Shown in pieces: positions 17,523 through 26,033 of a stretch of DNA of 54,916 bases. Every line of letters starts with the position of its first letter. The first letter of the stretch is position 1. Origin of the DNA: Porphyromonas sp. (GTDB lineage Bacteria; Bacteroidota; Bacteroidia; Bacteroidales; Porphyromonadaceae); NCBI GenBank assembly GCA_030529525.1, contig JAUMWS010000002.1, positions 1 through 54,916 on the forward strand, read 5' to 3'. Under the pieces are notes generated by a model. It was given only the letters and a program-made list of their open reading frames with translations. It was not told the origin of the DNA and ran no database searches. The position numbers and the translations under genes are program-made.

Positions 17523-19748
17523 TTATTGTACGTCTGATTTGGGATATAAAATAAGAGTGGTGGGTAGCTGTTGGATCAGATTTGGAGCCGATTCGAAATG
17601 TTTTTCCCAAGTAGTCTGCGAGAGAACCACAAGGTCGTACCCGCCAAGCTCAATACCGTCTGCCCCTATGGCTGAAAATTCTACTGCAGATTCAACAAAA
17701 CTTGGATCCACAAGAGCAGATAGGAGATGTTTATAAAGTGTGTGGGTATGCTTTGGAGCTTCCGGACTTTCCTGAATGATAAGAATACGATCCGAGATAG
17801 CTCTAAAACCTTTATCCATTAAAACTCCAATATTGCCCTCGTGCTCTTTGATAAAGATGGAGGTCTTTTCCCTAAGCAACTGTGTATTGAAAAGAGCCGT
17901 AAGGATAGGAGAGCCAAGCTTGAATTTTGCTTTGTACTTATGCTCCAAGTATCTTACCTGTTCATCATCCGGATGGGCGGAAAGATTATGCCCGACTCCG
18001 ACAAGAAGCAGTTGCGCTTCACTCTCCTTGGATAACTTTAGTATTGTTTTCACCGGAGAGTCCGTTACTTCATAGAGCTCTTCAATCTTGATTCCATTCT
18101 CACTACTATACTTATTGAGTTCTCTAAAGCTCGCCTCCTTGAATGCACTTGCCTGTATAGGGTTTATATCGCTTCCGACTGTCATGTGCAGAGCCATAAT
18201 ATCTGCATTATGTACTTTTCTCTTCATGAGGCTATGCAGCGTATGTATCATAGCCATACCGGTTTCTGTCCGTCCAAATGAGAAGAATATACGAAGTACT
18301 CCATGAGCTCTTTTTTGCTTTACTTTCTCAATGCGCTTATAGATTGCATCAACCAAAGAAACGGTTGGTGTCGTCATAAAGGTAGTTACCAGCGTCATCA
18401 AAACAAGCATAGCAAAGACAACCGGAGGGATAATTCCCAACTCCAATCCCATGGTAAGTACGACAAGTTCCATAAGTCCACGAGTGTTCATCAATATCCC
18501 GAGATAGAGACTATCCTTGACATTTTCTCCAACAACTCTCGCTGCAATATAAGAACCTCCCAATTTGCCTAAAACAGCCACAAGAATAAGAAGAAGGGTT
18601 ACAAGCCAGAGCTCCCAACTGTTGAGAAGCCCAATTTCTGTCCGAAGTCCGGATACCACAAAAAACAGAGGAAGAAAGATCGAGTGTGCAACATCCTCCA
18701 CCTTTTCCGTGATAATTCGACGAAACTTATGATCTTCGGGCATAATCACTCCGGCAATAAATGCTCCAAAAAGAGCATGAAGCCCTAATAACTCCGTAAA
18801 ATAGGCAGAGACAAGCATCGTGAGGAAGAGCAAAGATACCACTCCTTTACCGACAATCTCGGTATTGGTGTAGGCATTTCCTACGACTTTGAATAGAGGC
18901 TTTACAAGCAGAAACATTGCCAAGAGATAGAGTGAGGCAAATAGCAGCGTAAAGATGATACTTGCAGCAGAGCCCGCTTGAGATATTGCTAAAATCATTG
19001 CAAGAAGACACCATGCCGTTATATCTCCATTTGCAGCACTGGCAAGCGTGATGATTCCAAGATTACTCTTCATCTCCCCTCTCTCCTGAAGGATTCGGGC
19101 AAGAACGGGAAACGCCGTAATGCTCATCGAAATACCGATAAAAAGAACAAAAGGAAGCAGTGGAGCATCTGCCGGAGCATACTTGCCGTATAACCAGATG
19201 GCGGCTATTGCCCCGAGTATAAAAGGTATTATGATGCCCGCATGAGATATTACGACCGTCTGCCTGAATCTCTTTTTTATCTCAGACAGATCCAACTCCA
19301 TTCCTATGACGAACATGAAAAGAATAAGTCCGAACTGACTTAAAAGCCCGATGCTGTCTATACTTTCCACCGGGAAAAGCTTGGCAAAGATACCGGGAGC
19401 TATAAGTCCTAAGATAGAAGGACCTAAAGCGATACCTGCAATGATCTCTCCAATAACAGCAGGCTGCCCAACTTTGGTAAAAATCCAGGCAAATCCTCGG
19501 GCCACAACCAGAATAACGATAATCTGGAGTAGCATCAGACCAAAATCCGAAGCCGCATGATGCTTCACAAAACCGGTAAAAACAGAAAACGCACTTTCTT
19601 GACCTTGGGATGCCTCTACAGTTTGAGACAAACTTGTATCCGTATACTTGCTCATCCAGCCAAATAGCAAAACTGTAGCAAGAATAAGTGTGATGTAGAA
19701 TATGCTTTCCTTTCGGTACGCTTTCAGTTTGTTCGTTTTTTTCGTCAT
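17523..19748 (-). CDS. CPA2-type cation/proton antiporter with C-terminal USP-like domain
   Basis: The 741-residue inner-membrane protein has an N-terminal hydrophobic helix, then the twelve or so helices of the Na_H_Exchanger (CPA2/KefB) domain (about 75-460). The domain has PAVIGEIIAGIALGPSILG, FVIGMELDLSEIKKR, SMSITAFPVLARIL, GDITAWCLLA and LYLGILMNTRGLMELVVL. The rest (about 490-741) is soluble and resembles paired universal-stress-type nucleotide-binding folds rather than an RCK/TrkA_N domain. The transported cation cannot be told from sequence. It sits between the acyltransferase and NAD(P)HX-repair genes in the minus-strand operon. Confidence 0.88.
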   Translation of the reverse strand: MTKKTNKLKAYRKESIFYITLILATVLLFGWMSKYTDTSLSQTVEASQGQESAFSVFTGFVKHHAASDFGLMLLQIIVILVVARGFAWIFTKVGQPAVIGEIIAGIALGPSILGLIAPGIFAKLFPVESIDSIGLLSQFGLILFMFVIGMELDLSEIKKRFRQTVVISHAGIIIPFILGAIAAIWLYGKYAPADAPLLPFVLFIGISMSITAFPVLARILQERGEMKSNLGIITLASAANGDITAWCLLAMILAISQAGSAASIIFTLLFASLYLLAMFLLVKPLFKVVGNAYTNTEIVGKGVVSLLFLTMLVSAYFTELLGLHALFGAFIAGVIMPEDHKFRRIITEKVEDVAHSIFLPLFFVVSGLRTEIGLLNSWELWLVTLLLILVAVLGKLGGSYIAARVVGENVKDSLYLGILMNTRGLMELVVLTMGLELGIIPPVVFAMLVLMTLVTTFMTTPTVSLVDAIYKRIEKVKQKRAHGVLRIFFSFGRTETGMAMIHTLHSLMKRKVHNADIMALHMTVGSDINPIQASAFKEASFRELNKYSSENGIKIEELYEVTDSPVKTILKLSKESEAQLLLVGVGHNLSAHPDDEQVRYLEHKYKAKFKLGSPILTALFNTQLLREKTSIFIKEHEGNIGVLMDKGFRAISDRILIIQESPEAPKHTHTLYKHLLSALVDPSFVESAVEFSAIGADGIELGGYDLVVLSQTTWEKHFESAPNLIQQLPTTLILYPKSDVQ

Positions 19749-19768
19749 GCGGGTTTAGGTGTTATAAA

Positions 19769-20617
19769 TTATGTAGAGGAGAGTACGGTTTTATCGTGGA
19801 AAAATTTTGCAAGTTCGATATCGCTTTCTATGTGCTGCCATTCCGATGGCTGTATTATCGGACGGATATGTATAGGGATTGTCTTTCCCTTTTTATTAAA
19901 AATCTCACAAGGGATTCTGACAACCTGCATCTTCAGATTGACAGTACCAAAGATATTATACAATAAAGAGTTGCGTCCCTCGAAGTAGACAGGAAGCACC
20001 GGTACATTCGCTGCACGTATCAGGCGGATGGCGCTTGGTTTCCAAAGCTGCTCAACGATTTGGAACTTTTTCCAAGACCATCTGGAAATACCTCCAGCCG
20101 GGAATAGCCCGATCGGATGCCCCTCTGCAATTCTCGATTTTACCTGCATCACTCCACTGATATTTCTGGATGGATCGTATTTGTCCTCCCTGTGCCTCAT
20201 ACGAGGATGCGTAGGAATAAAACTATCATTCATTGCCCCGATTTTACTCAGAAAGCTATTGACAAGCATCTTGTAATCGGGTCTTTTTTGTCCGATTATA
20301 TCCAAAAGCATTATCCCATCCAGTCCACCGAATGGGTGGTTCGATACCGAAAAGAAAGCTCCATCGGGGATCGTATTCAGATGTTCAGCTCCATAAAGCT
20401 TGTAGCTGACATTTATATCCTCATCTTTGAGGATGGCATGCGCAAATTCCGGTCCTCTCAAATGGCAGTTGCGCGCATGAACATCATTGATCTTATTAAT
20501 CTTAAGGGTAGACATCAGACGAGGAGTAAGCCACTTGGCAGAATGGTGCGTAACCACTTCCTGCAGCATCTCTTCTATCTCTTCACAGTGTAAGACTATA
20601 GGGTCAATTTCTTTCAT
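19769..20617 (-). CDS. Lysophospholipid acyltransferase-family protein (PlsC-like)
   Basis: The 282-residue product is probably a membrane-associated O-acyltransferase. It has the NHx4D catalytic motif as SNHPFGGLDGIML (about residues 92-104) and the later FPAGGISRW and VPVLPVYFEGRNSL blocks of this family. The NHPFGGLDG form is closer to the OlsA/GlsA-type acyltransferases, which finish amino-acid lipids, than to classic PlsC, but the acceptor cannot be read from sequence. It overlaps the CDP-alcohol phosphotransferase gene by 14 nt, which implies coupled translation and a joint role in making a polar lipid. Confidence 0.8.
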   Translation of the reverse strand: MKEIDPIVLHCEEIEEMLQEVVTHHSAKWLTPRLMSTLKINKINDVHARNCHLRGPEFAHAILKDEDINVSYKLYGAEHLNTIPDGAFFSVSNHPFGGLDGIMLLDIIGQKRPDYKMLVNSFLSKIGAMNDSFIPTHPRMRHREDKYDPSRNISGVMQVKSRIAEGHPIGLFPAGGISRWSWKKFQIVEQLWKPSAIRLIRAANVPVLPVYFEGRNSLLYNIFGTVNLKMQVVRIPCEIFNKKGKTIPIHIRPIIQPSEWQHIESDIELAKFFHDKTVLSST

Positions 20618-21563
20618 CCTTGTATTTCTTTTCTATATACTCAGTATAGAACTCGCAAAGTGTTTCGTGTTGAAGACGACTGACAAATAAAACAATATTC
20701 AGAACGATTATCTCGTAAGCAAGATAGATCCAAAGCCGTTGGAGTAAGATTGAAATAAAAAGGGCTATAGAACGCCCGTTAAACGTAAGCAGATCTACAA
20801 GCTTCATTACCATGATACTTCCTCTGCGGAATTGCAAGCTCTCCTCTTCGGGAAGGCGGAAACCCTTGAAATATTTCCGTACCACACCAACCATCTTTTG
20901 AAGGTTAGGTGTCGCCATCATTTGAGCAGTGGTGTAGTATCTGTAAAACCAGAAAAAGAGTTTGTTCAGCCCCGGCTCCATCGCTTCATATTTCTTGTTA
21001 ATGCTCTCAATATCATCAAACTCGGCTCCTTTCTCCGGGCTGATAAAGAGAAGGTGAAGCGTTTTGTAGTAATCCGTCAGACCGGCTTGAGAAAGGTGAG
21101 AAACCAAAGACAGTAGCGCAAAGATGTAAAATACTGAAGTATGATACTCCGACACCAGTCTCATGGATATACCGGCATATATAGAAAGGAACCAGAGATC
21201 TCCTGCCATTCCGTCAAGAATACGGCCGATATTACTCTTCTTTCCTGTAAGACGAGAAAGTTGTCCGTCCACACAGTCAAGAATATTCGCAACGACAAGA
21301 CAGGCTATCCCCAATATCCCCCAAATGTAGTTCGCTGATGAAAAGTATATCATAGGGCCTGTCAGAACACCTATAATGATACTGATTATCGTAACAGTAT
21401 TTGGAGACACGCCGGTAGGCACGAGTGCTACAGCTATCTTATATCCTACCTTGCGATAGAATACTCTATCTATTTTGTTCTCTGTCTCTATAGATTTCAG
21501 AGAAGCAAGATACTCCTCTTTGGTTGTACCTGAAGGGATATCCTCTTTTTCAATATCTAACAT
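20604..21563 (-). CDS. CDP-alcohol phosphotransferase-family membrane enzyme
   Basis: This 319-residue enzyme would move a phospho-alcohol or phosphatidyl group from a CDP-activated donor. The motif region reads DCVDGQLSRL then KKSNIGRILDGMAGD (about residues 90-117). It matches Dx2DGx2(A/S)Rx8Gx3D, but the last Asp is four residues on rather than three. Membrane helices surround it (VTIISIIIGVLTGPMIYF, WIYLAYEIIVLNIVLFV). The N-terminal 35 residues are a soluble extension, and a large segment lies between the motif and the last helices. It is flanked by a TagD-like cytidylyltransferase and an SDR that may supply its CDP-alcohol. Substrate unknown. Confidence 0.82.
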   Translation of the reverse strand: MLDIEKEDIPSGTTKEEYLASLKSIETENKIDRVFYRKVGYKIAVALVPTGVSPNTVTIISIIIGVLTGPMIYFSSANYIWGILGIACLVVANILDCVDGQLSRLTGKKSNIGRILDGMAGDLWFLSIYAGISMRLVSEYHTSVFYIFALLSLVSHLSQAGLTDYYKTLHLLFISPEKGAEFDDIESINKKYEAMEPGLNKLFFWFYRYYTTAQMMATPNLQKMVGVVRKYFKGFRLPEEESLQFRRGSIMVMKLVDLLTFNGRSIALFISILLQRLWIYLAYEIIVLNIVLFVSRLQHETLCEFYTEYIEKKYKDERN

Positions 21564-21578
21564 AATGCTTCATTTTAA

Positions 21579-22316
21579 TTATCGGTAGCTGTATCCGCCA
21601 TCTACCACTATAAGTTCTCCGTTAAGATAAGCTGTCTCTACAAGCATTTTGTAGATGTCTGCTATCTCTTCGGGGGATGCGAACCTCTGCAAAGCAATCT
21701 TGCTCTCTATGCTTCGTCTCACTTCGAGAGGTTTATTTTTCTGCCACTCGGTATCTATAAATCCGGGAATTACACCATTGATTCGGATTCCCAGTGGAGA
21801 AAGCTCTTTCACCATATTCTTAACCAAAGCATGCAAGCTGCTCTTGGATACTCCGTAGGGAATAGAAACCGAGTGAGGATGAAGCCCCATGAGTGAACCT
21901 GTAGCTACAAAGCAGGAGCCCTGCGGCATAATCTTTCCAAGGTGACGGATAAGCATGATATTGTAGAGCAGATTTCCCTGCAATACTTTTATCCAATCCT
22001 CTTCTTCTATCTCCCAAAAGGATTTTCTATTGGTTACTCCGGCATTGAGGATGACCACATCGGGAACAAAACCCAAGTCTGCCAATTTATCCGCCAAAAC
22101 CGAAGCAGAACCGTGAGCTTCTATATCGCTCGGAACGATGATAAGCTCTTTCAGATGAGGATGAACAGACTCCAGCTCTGCTTTTACGGCTTCTGCCCTT
22201 GCCACATCCGTACCATAAGTGAGTATCATCCGTTCTGCAGAAGGGAGCAGAGCACGAGCAACAGCAAGCCCGATACCTTTGGTCCCTCCCGTAATCAGTA
22301 TACTCTTCATACTCAA
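21579..22316 (-). CDS. Short-chain dehydrogenase/reductase
   Basis: The 245-residue product is a classical SDR with a Rossmann fold. The cofactor motif is TGGTKGIGLAVA at about 8-19, NAG is in VVILNAGVTN, the catalytic Ser is in ATGSLMG and the YxxxK pair is in YGVSKSSLHA. The C terminus has PGFIDTEW and VDGGYSYR. Such enzymes use NAD(P)H on many alcohols and ketones. Its position 6 nt after the cytidylyltransferase gene and just before the CDP-alcohol phosphotransferase suggests that it makes or alters the alcohol headgroup, as TarJ-type reductases do in other pathways; that is inference. Confidence 0.88.
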   Translation of the reverse strand: MSMKSILITGGTKGIGLAVARALLPSAERMILTYGTDVARAEAVKAELESVHPHLKELIIVPSDIEAHGSASVLADKLADLGFVPDVVILNAGVTNRKSFWEIEEEDWIKVLQGNLLYNIMLIRHLGKIMPQGSCFVATGSLMGLHPHSVSIPYGVSKSSLHALVKNMVKELSPLGIRINGVIPGFIDTEWQKNKPLEVRRSIESKIALQRFASPEEIADIYKMLVETAYLNGELIVVDGGYSYR

Positions 22317-22322
22317 ATGCTT

Positions 22323-22781
22323 TTATCCTTTATTTATCTTCTCAGGCTTGTGTTGTCTTGCCGTATTCAGACTTGCCTCGTAAGATTGTTGTATAGACTG
22401 TTTGATGCTTGTGGAAGAGACACCCGTACCGTATGGAAAATAGAATACCTGTACGCCAAGATCTCGAAGATAGTCATACTTCCCTGTCCAGTCGTCTCCC
22501 ACAACAAAAGCGTCTATATTCAGCTTTTTTACCAGTTCCGTATGGTCCAACGAGTGTTGCGGTATGACAATATCCGGAGTTTTCAATGCTTCGATGATCT
22601 GCATCCGTTCGTTAAACGGGATTACAGGAGGCGCTTTATAGCTTTTTACCAGTTCGTCCGTACTGACACCTACTATCAGAATATCAGCAAGAGCCCTGGC
22701 ATAGTTTATCATGCGCAGGTGATTGTAGTGGAACATATCAAATGTTCCGGACGTGTACACGATGTTCTTGTTCTTAAACAT
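22323..22781 (-). CDS. TagD-like cytidylyltransferase
   Basis: The 152-residue nucleotidyltransferase activates a phospho-alcohol with CTP. It has the HxGH-family start as SGTFDMFHYNHLRMI (HYNH in place of HxGH), ILIVGVSTDELV, the middle PFNERMQIIEAL, DAFVVGDDWTGKYDYL and the C-terminal GTGVSSTSIKQSI. The last three blocks closely follow Bacillus TagD (glycerol-3-phosphate cytidylyltransferase) as I recall it, so CDP-glycerol is the likeliest product. A related CDP-alcohol cannot be excluded. The Gly of HxGH is Asn here, which is worth noting. It is the first of the four lipid-type genes after pdxA. Confidence 0.82.
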   Translation of the reverse strand: MFKNKNIVYTSGTFDMFHYNHLRMINYARALADILIVGVSTDELVKSYKAPPVIPFNERMQIIEALKTPDIVIPQHSLDHTELVKKLNIDAFVVGDDWTGKYDYLRDLGVQVFYFPYGTGVSSTSIKQSIQQSYEASLNTARQHKPEKINKG

Positions 22782-22834
22782 AACTCTTATACTTTAGAGG
22801 TTAACTGATGGATTCTATCTTCGGGAGGATACTT

Positions 22835-23956
22835 CTATTCATCATCCTCCATTTTGGTTGGCAAATCTTCCAATCCGATGTCCTTTCCTTTATCGTAGAA
22901 GGTTTTTCTAAGTGGGTTACGGACAGCTTCATCGAACCTGTTTCTGTTATGATAGACATCTATGGCAAGATAAAGAGCGTTTCTGAATGAGGTTTCATCT
23001 GCCGTTCCGCTTCCTGCGATATCGTAGGCGGTGCCGTGATCGGGCGAAGTACGCACGATGTTCAGCCCGGATGTAAAGTTCACACCTTCCTGCATGTGGT
23101 TTATCTTGAAAGGAATCAGTGCCTGATCATGATACATGCAGAGTGTAGCATCAAACTTTTCATTCATGCTGTTGCCCCAGTATCCGTCCGGAGAGAACGG
23201 CCCGAAAGCGTGTATCTGATGCTCGTTGAAGAGTACATCTATGGCAGGTCGGATGATATCTATCTCCTCTCTACCAAGCAGACCATTCTCGCCTGCATGA
23301 GGGTTTAGAGCCAGAATTGCTATCTGTGGCTTCACTATCCCAAAGTCTCGTCTCAGTGCCAGATCCAGCAATATACACTTCTCCACGATAAGGTTTATCG
23401 AAAGAGCTTCGGGAACCAAACGCAAAGGAATATGATTTGTAACAGGTGCCACGATACTGTCTCCTGCCACCATGAGCATAAGAGACTTATTCTCAATCGT
23501 AGAGAAATGCGTAGTGAGAAACTCCGTATGCCCTTTGAATGGGAATGCTTCGTGATGAGCCGTGTACTTATCTATAGGTCCCGTTACCACACACTTTATG
23601 TATCCGGCATCGAGATCCCGCTTAGCGGCAAGCAGAGAAGCCACTGCAAAAGAGCCGGCAGCAATATCGGCAGAACCCGGATTTACCCGAAAATTATCAT
23701 CCCCTTCTCCGGAAGTCGGCACAATGTTCACGATATGTGGTTCGGCTTCTTCTGCCGACTGTACAAGGTGATACTGAATGAGATTATCCGGATCCAAGCT
23801 CTTCTTATAGAATGAAAATATCTTGGGATTAGCGTAAAGGATAGGCGTGTGCAGGTCTAATATAGAAGTATCTAAAAGTGTCTTTATGATTACCTCGTAG
23901 CCTACACCATTGGGGTCGCCCGGAGTAATCCCTATTTTTATCTTGTTATTGCTCAT
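22835..23956 (-). CDS. pdxA: 4-hydroxythreonine-4-phosphate dehydrogenase
   Basis: It oxidises 4-phospho-hydroxythreonine in the DXP-dependent route to pyridoxal phosphate. The 373-residue product has the family start KIGITPGDPNGVGYEVI and the metal-site motifs KGHTEFLTTHF, LNPHAGENGLLG and MYHDQALIPFKI, plus TSPDHGTAYDIAGSGTAD near the C terminus. It is a little longer than the usual 330 residues, with an acidic C-terminal tail. The next gene upstream in the operon encodes a DUF4837 lipoprotein. No other pyridoxal genes are near. Confidence 0.95.
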   Translation of the reverse strand: MSNNKIKIGITPGDPNGVGYEVIIKTLLDTSILDLHTPILYANPKIFSFYKKSLDPDNLIQYHLVQSAEEAEPHIVNIVPTSGEGDDNFRVNPGSADIAAGSFAVASLLAAKRDLDAGYIKCVVTGPIDKYTAHHEAFPFKGHTEFLTTHFSTIENKSLMLMVAGDSIVAPVTNHIPLRLVPEALSINLIVEKCILLDLALRRDFGIVKPQIAILALNPHAGENGLLGREEIDIIRPAIDVLFNEHQIHAFGPFSPDGYWGNSMNEKFDATLCMYHDQALIPFKINHMQEGVNFTSGLNIVRTSPDHGTAYDIAGSGTADETSFRNALYLAIDVYHNRNRFDEAVRNPLRKTFYDKGKDIGLEDLPTKMEDDE

Positions 23957-23986
23957 TGCGTTGTACTTGAAACGTGTATGTCTAAA

Positions 23987-25099
23987 CTACTTCTCCCCTG
24001 TCTCGTTCTCTTCGGATGCCTCTTCACTCTCTCCATAGGAGGTTATGACAGGCACTTTAGGGAATAGTTTGGAATATTCTATTTTATTGCCAGCCGGTCT
24101 CAACGTATAAAGCGCCGACTCGTCCAGCAGCATCAATCTCTTTTTTCTCACTTCCGGTGCGTAGACAAAAGCTTCTGCCACCAGCACTTCATGACCATTC
24201 GGGTGCACCATTGCGTGCATTACAAAAGGGCCCCCCATCATATCTCCGTGCATATTCCAAAGACCTCGAATGATCATTCGGGGCGATCCTCCCACTTCAC
24301 CCTTTACCGCCATAGGCTCTGCACGATGTTCTGTTTTCATGTAAGAGCCTTCATACTCTCCGGGCATCCATTTCCGCATGATGGAGTCTCTTTTATGAAT
24401 GAGGTATGCAGCCTCGAAAGTGTTTGGGTCTGTGTATGGGAATGTGTAGACAACCATATCCATCCGTCCGCGATTGCCCACTCCCTGATCCGTAGCCCAG
24501 ACAAATCCTTTGTTTACCCGTGTCCACTTCATGGCTACCGGGATGTTTATCGTAACCTCACCGATATTTTTTTCTACCTCTTTGGCGAACTTACTGCTGT
24601 ATGTTCTCTCAAGATCCGTAACGTGTCTGAGGACATCCGAGCGATAAATCTCTTCCATAATTTTGGGTGCTTGCAGTCTGACAAGAGCTTTTGCCGTGGC
24701 AATGTCGGGACTCTGTGCCGTATAGACGTTTTGCCCCTTAGCCCAAACATTTCTCGACAGACGGAGTGTTCCTTGCGTATATCTGCCGGGATCTATATCG
24801 TAGATGAGAATGTTGCGATATGCCTTGAAGATGGTCGTGAAGTTGTTCTCCTTCGTAAAGGAAAGGTCTACCGATGGTTCCGGTTGGGGAAGCATCGGTA
24901 CGGGTTCGTCGAAAACCTCTCGGCTGAAACTCTTAAGGTCTTCTCCTTCGGTGTCATTCACAGGAACCACAACAATCATCTCTCGAGACTTTCCCGCAGA
25001 GTCGAATGGAGACTGTTTGATGTCAGAGCAAGAGGATAAGCCCAATACCATCAGGAAAGCTATGGATAGGCAGAGGAGGCGACCAATGTTTCTTTTCAT
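23987..25099 (-). CDS. DUF4837-family lipoprotein
   Basis: The 370-residue product has a lipoprotein signal peptide whose lipobox ends in LGLSSC (about Cys24), followed by SDIKQSPFDSAGKSREMIVVV. The rest fits the Bacteroidota DUF4837 family: FTKENNFTTIFKAYRNIL, VYTAQSPDIA, PVAMKWTRVNKGFVWATDQG and GLWNMHGDMMGGPFV. The function is unknown. It heads the 9-kb minus-strand operon. A stretch of acidic residues (SEEASEENETGEK) forms the C terminus. Confidence 0.85.
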   Translation of the reverse strand: MKRNIGRLLCLSIAFLMVLGLSSCSDIKQSPFDSAGKSREMIVVVPVNDTEGEDLKSFSREVFDEPVPMLPQPEPSVDLSFTKENNFTTIFKAYRNILIYDIDPGRYTQGTLRLSRNVWAKGQNVYTAQSPDIATAKALVRLQAPKIMEEIYRSDVLRHVTDLERTYSSKFAKEVEKNIGEVTINIPVAMKWTRVNKGFVWATDQGVGNRGRMDMVVYTFPYTDPNTFEAAYLIHKRDSIMRKWMPGEYEGSYMKTEHRAEPMAVKGEVGGSPRMIIRGLWNMHGDMMGGPFVMHAMVHPNGHEVLVAEAFVYAPEVRKKRLMLLDESALYTLRPAGNKIEYSKLFPKVPVITSYGESEEASEENETGEK

Positions 25100-25163
25100 T
25101 TCTGAATTTTGAGGTTTTCTATGGTTATGTAATCTCTTTAACCCAAGCCCGAAGGCTTCTCTA

Positions 25164-25194
25164 CAAAGATACTATTTTTTGTTGATGAGTGTAA
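25164..25194 (-). promoter_or_regulatory. Promoter of the 9-kb minus-strand operon
   Basis: Read on the minus strand: TTA at 25194-25192, 20-nt spacer, TATCTTTG at 25171-25164. The start would be near 25157, about 58 nt before the DUF4837 gene. Confidence 0.65.
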
Positions 25195-25286
25195 GCGTTT
25201 ACTTAGCGCTTTCACCCCTTGAAAGGGGCGCGAAGATTGATTTCGGACTTTCATCTTTTGAGTGATTGCTTATCGCCCTCTTTCGG

Positions 25287-25449
25287 AGCTCCATTTTTAT
25301 ATATTCCATCCCACAAAGGCGGTTTGTTTTTTCCGTCTCTCTATTTTGTTCACTATGGCTGTTCGGAGAGGGTAACCAAACTGTTAAATCCACCCTGTTT
25401 TATTAACACTAATTTCAAATCCTATTAAGCAAAAACAGTAAACGAATAT
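25287..25449 (+). repeat. Dispersed ~160-bp intergenic repeat, copy 2
   Basis: Plus-strand partner of the minus-strand copy at 1-164. Identical blocks include ATTTTTATATATTCCAT, TCTCTCTATTTTGT, GAGAGGGTAA, AACTGTTAAATC and TTAAGCAAAAAC. It lies just upstream of the DUF4837 operon promoter, as copy 1 lies upstream of tnaA. Confidence 0.7.
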
Positions 25450-25462
25450 ATTTTTTCGGCTT

Positions 25463-25538
25463 AACGGGTTTAATTTTTCAATGAACCCGTTTATCGATTT
25501 CATTTAACACGTTAACCTGATTCACTAAACGTGTTAAA
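25463..25538. repeat. Two adjacent hairpins built on GTTAA-type arms
   Basis: AACGGGTT (25463-25470) pairs with AACCCGTT (25484-25491). TTTAACACGTT (25503-25513) pairs perfectly with AACGTGTTAAA (25528-25538). They lie in non-coding DNA directly after repeat copy 2. A 12-bp perfect palindrome TCCCTTAAGGGA follows further on at 25839-25850. Between these, 25539-25838 is AT-rich with no convincing ORF. Confidence 0.6.
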
Positions 25539-25903
25539 CTTTTCACCTCAAACTATTGACTATTAGCAATTTATCGTTTTTCGCCATAAAAAGTGCATTT
25601 TAGGGAGAATTTCTCTATTTGGAATTATTCACACTTATGGGTGTTAAATTTTATAGTTATTAACTCAAAAACAGCCCTTAAAATCGGATAGGAGGAGAAA
25701 AAATCGAGAAATCGGAAAAATCATAGACCGCTAATTATCAATAACATATAAGACAAGATCAAAAATGCGTAAGAGATAAGAGAAGAAAAAAAGAGCATTT
25801 CAGAGCCTGATTTTAGAACTCTATTTTTATATAAAAGTTCCCTTAAGGGAGATTTCAAGACAAGAGAAATCGCTTTCAATAGACGAGAAAAACAAGAGAA
25901 ATT

Positions 25904-25978
25904 ACAACCAATATCGGTTGTATTTTAAGATTACAACCAAAAACGGTTGTTTCTAAAAATACAACCGGAAATGGTTGT
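25904..25978. promoter_or_regulatory. Three tandem palindromic operators ACAACC-N6-GGTTGT
   Basis: Three copies with identical arms lie at 25904-25921, 25933-25950 and 25961-25978, with centres 29 and 28 nt apart. Only the six central bases differ. The third copy contains the TTG of the promoter that drives the SatD-family gene. A dimeric DNA-binding protein is implied; the HTH-like C terminus of the SatD product is the nearest candidate. Confidence 0.8.
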
Positions 25979-26005
25979 TTTTATAGCTAGTTAAAGTTAT
26001 CTTTG
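25975..26005 (+). promoter_or_regulatory. Promoter of the SatD-DUF3307 operon
   Basis: TTG 25975-25977 (inside operator 3), 20-nt spacer, TATCTTTG 25998-26005: a full match. Start near 26012, 22 nt before the gene. Confidence 0.82.
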
Positions 26006-26033
26006 TGATACTATTCACCATAAAGCGTAGCGT

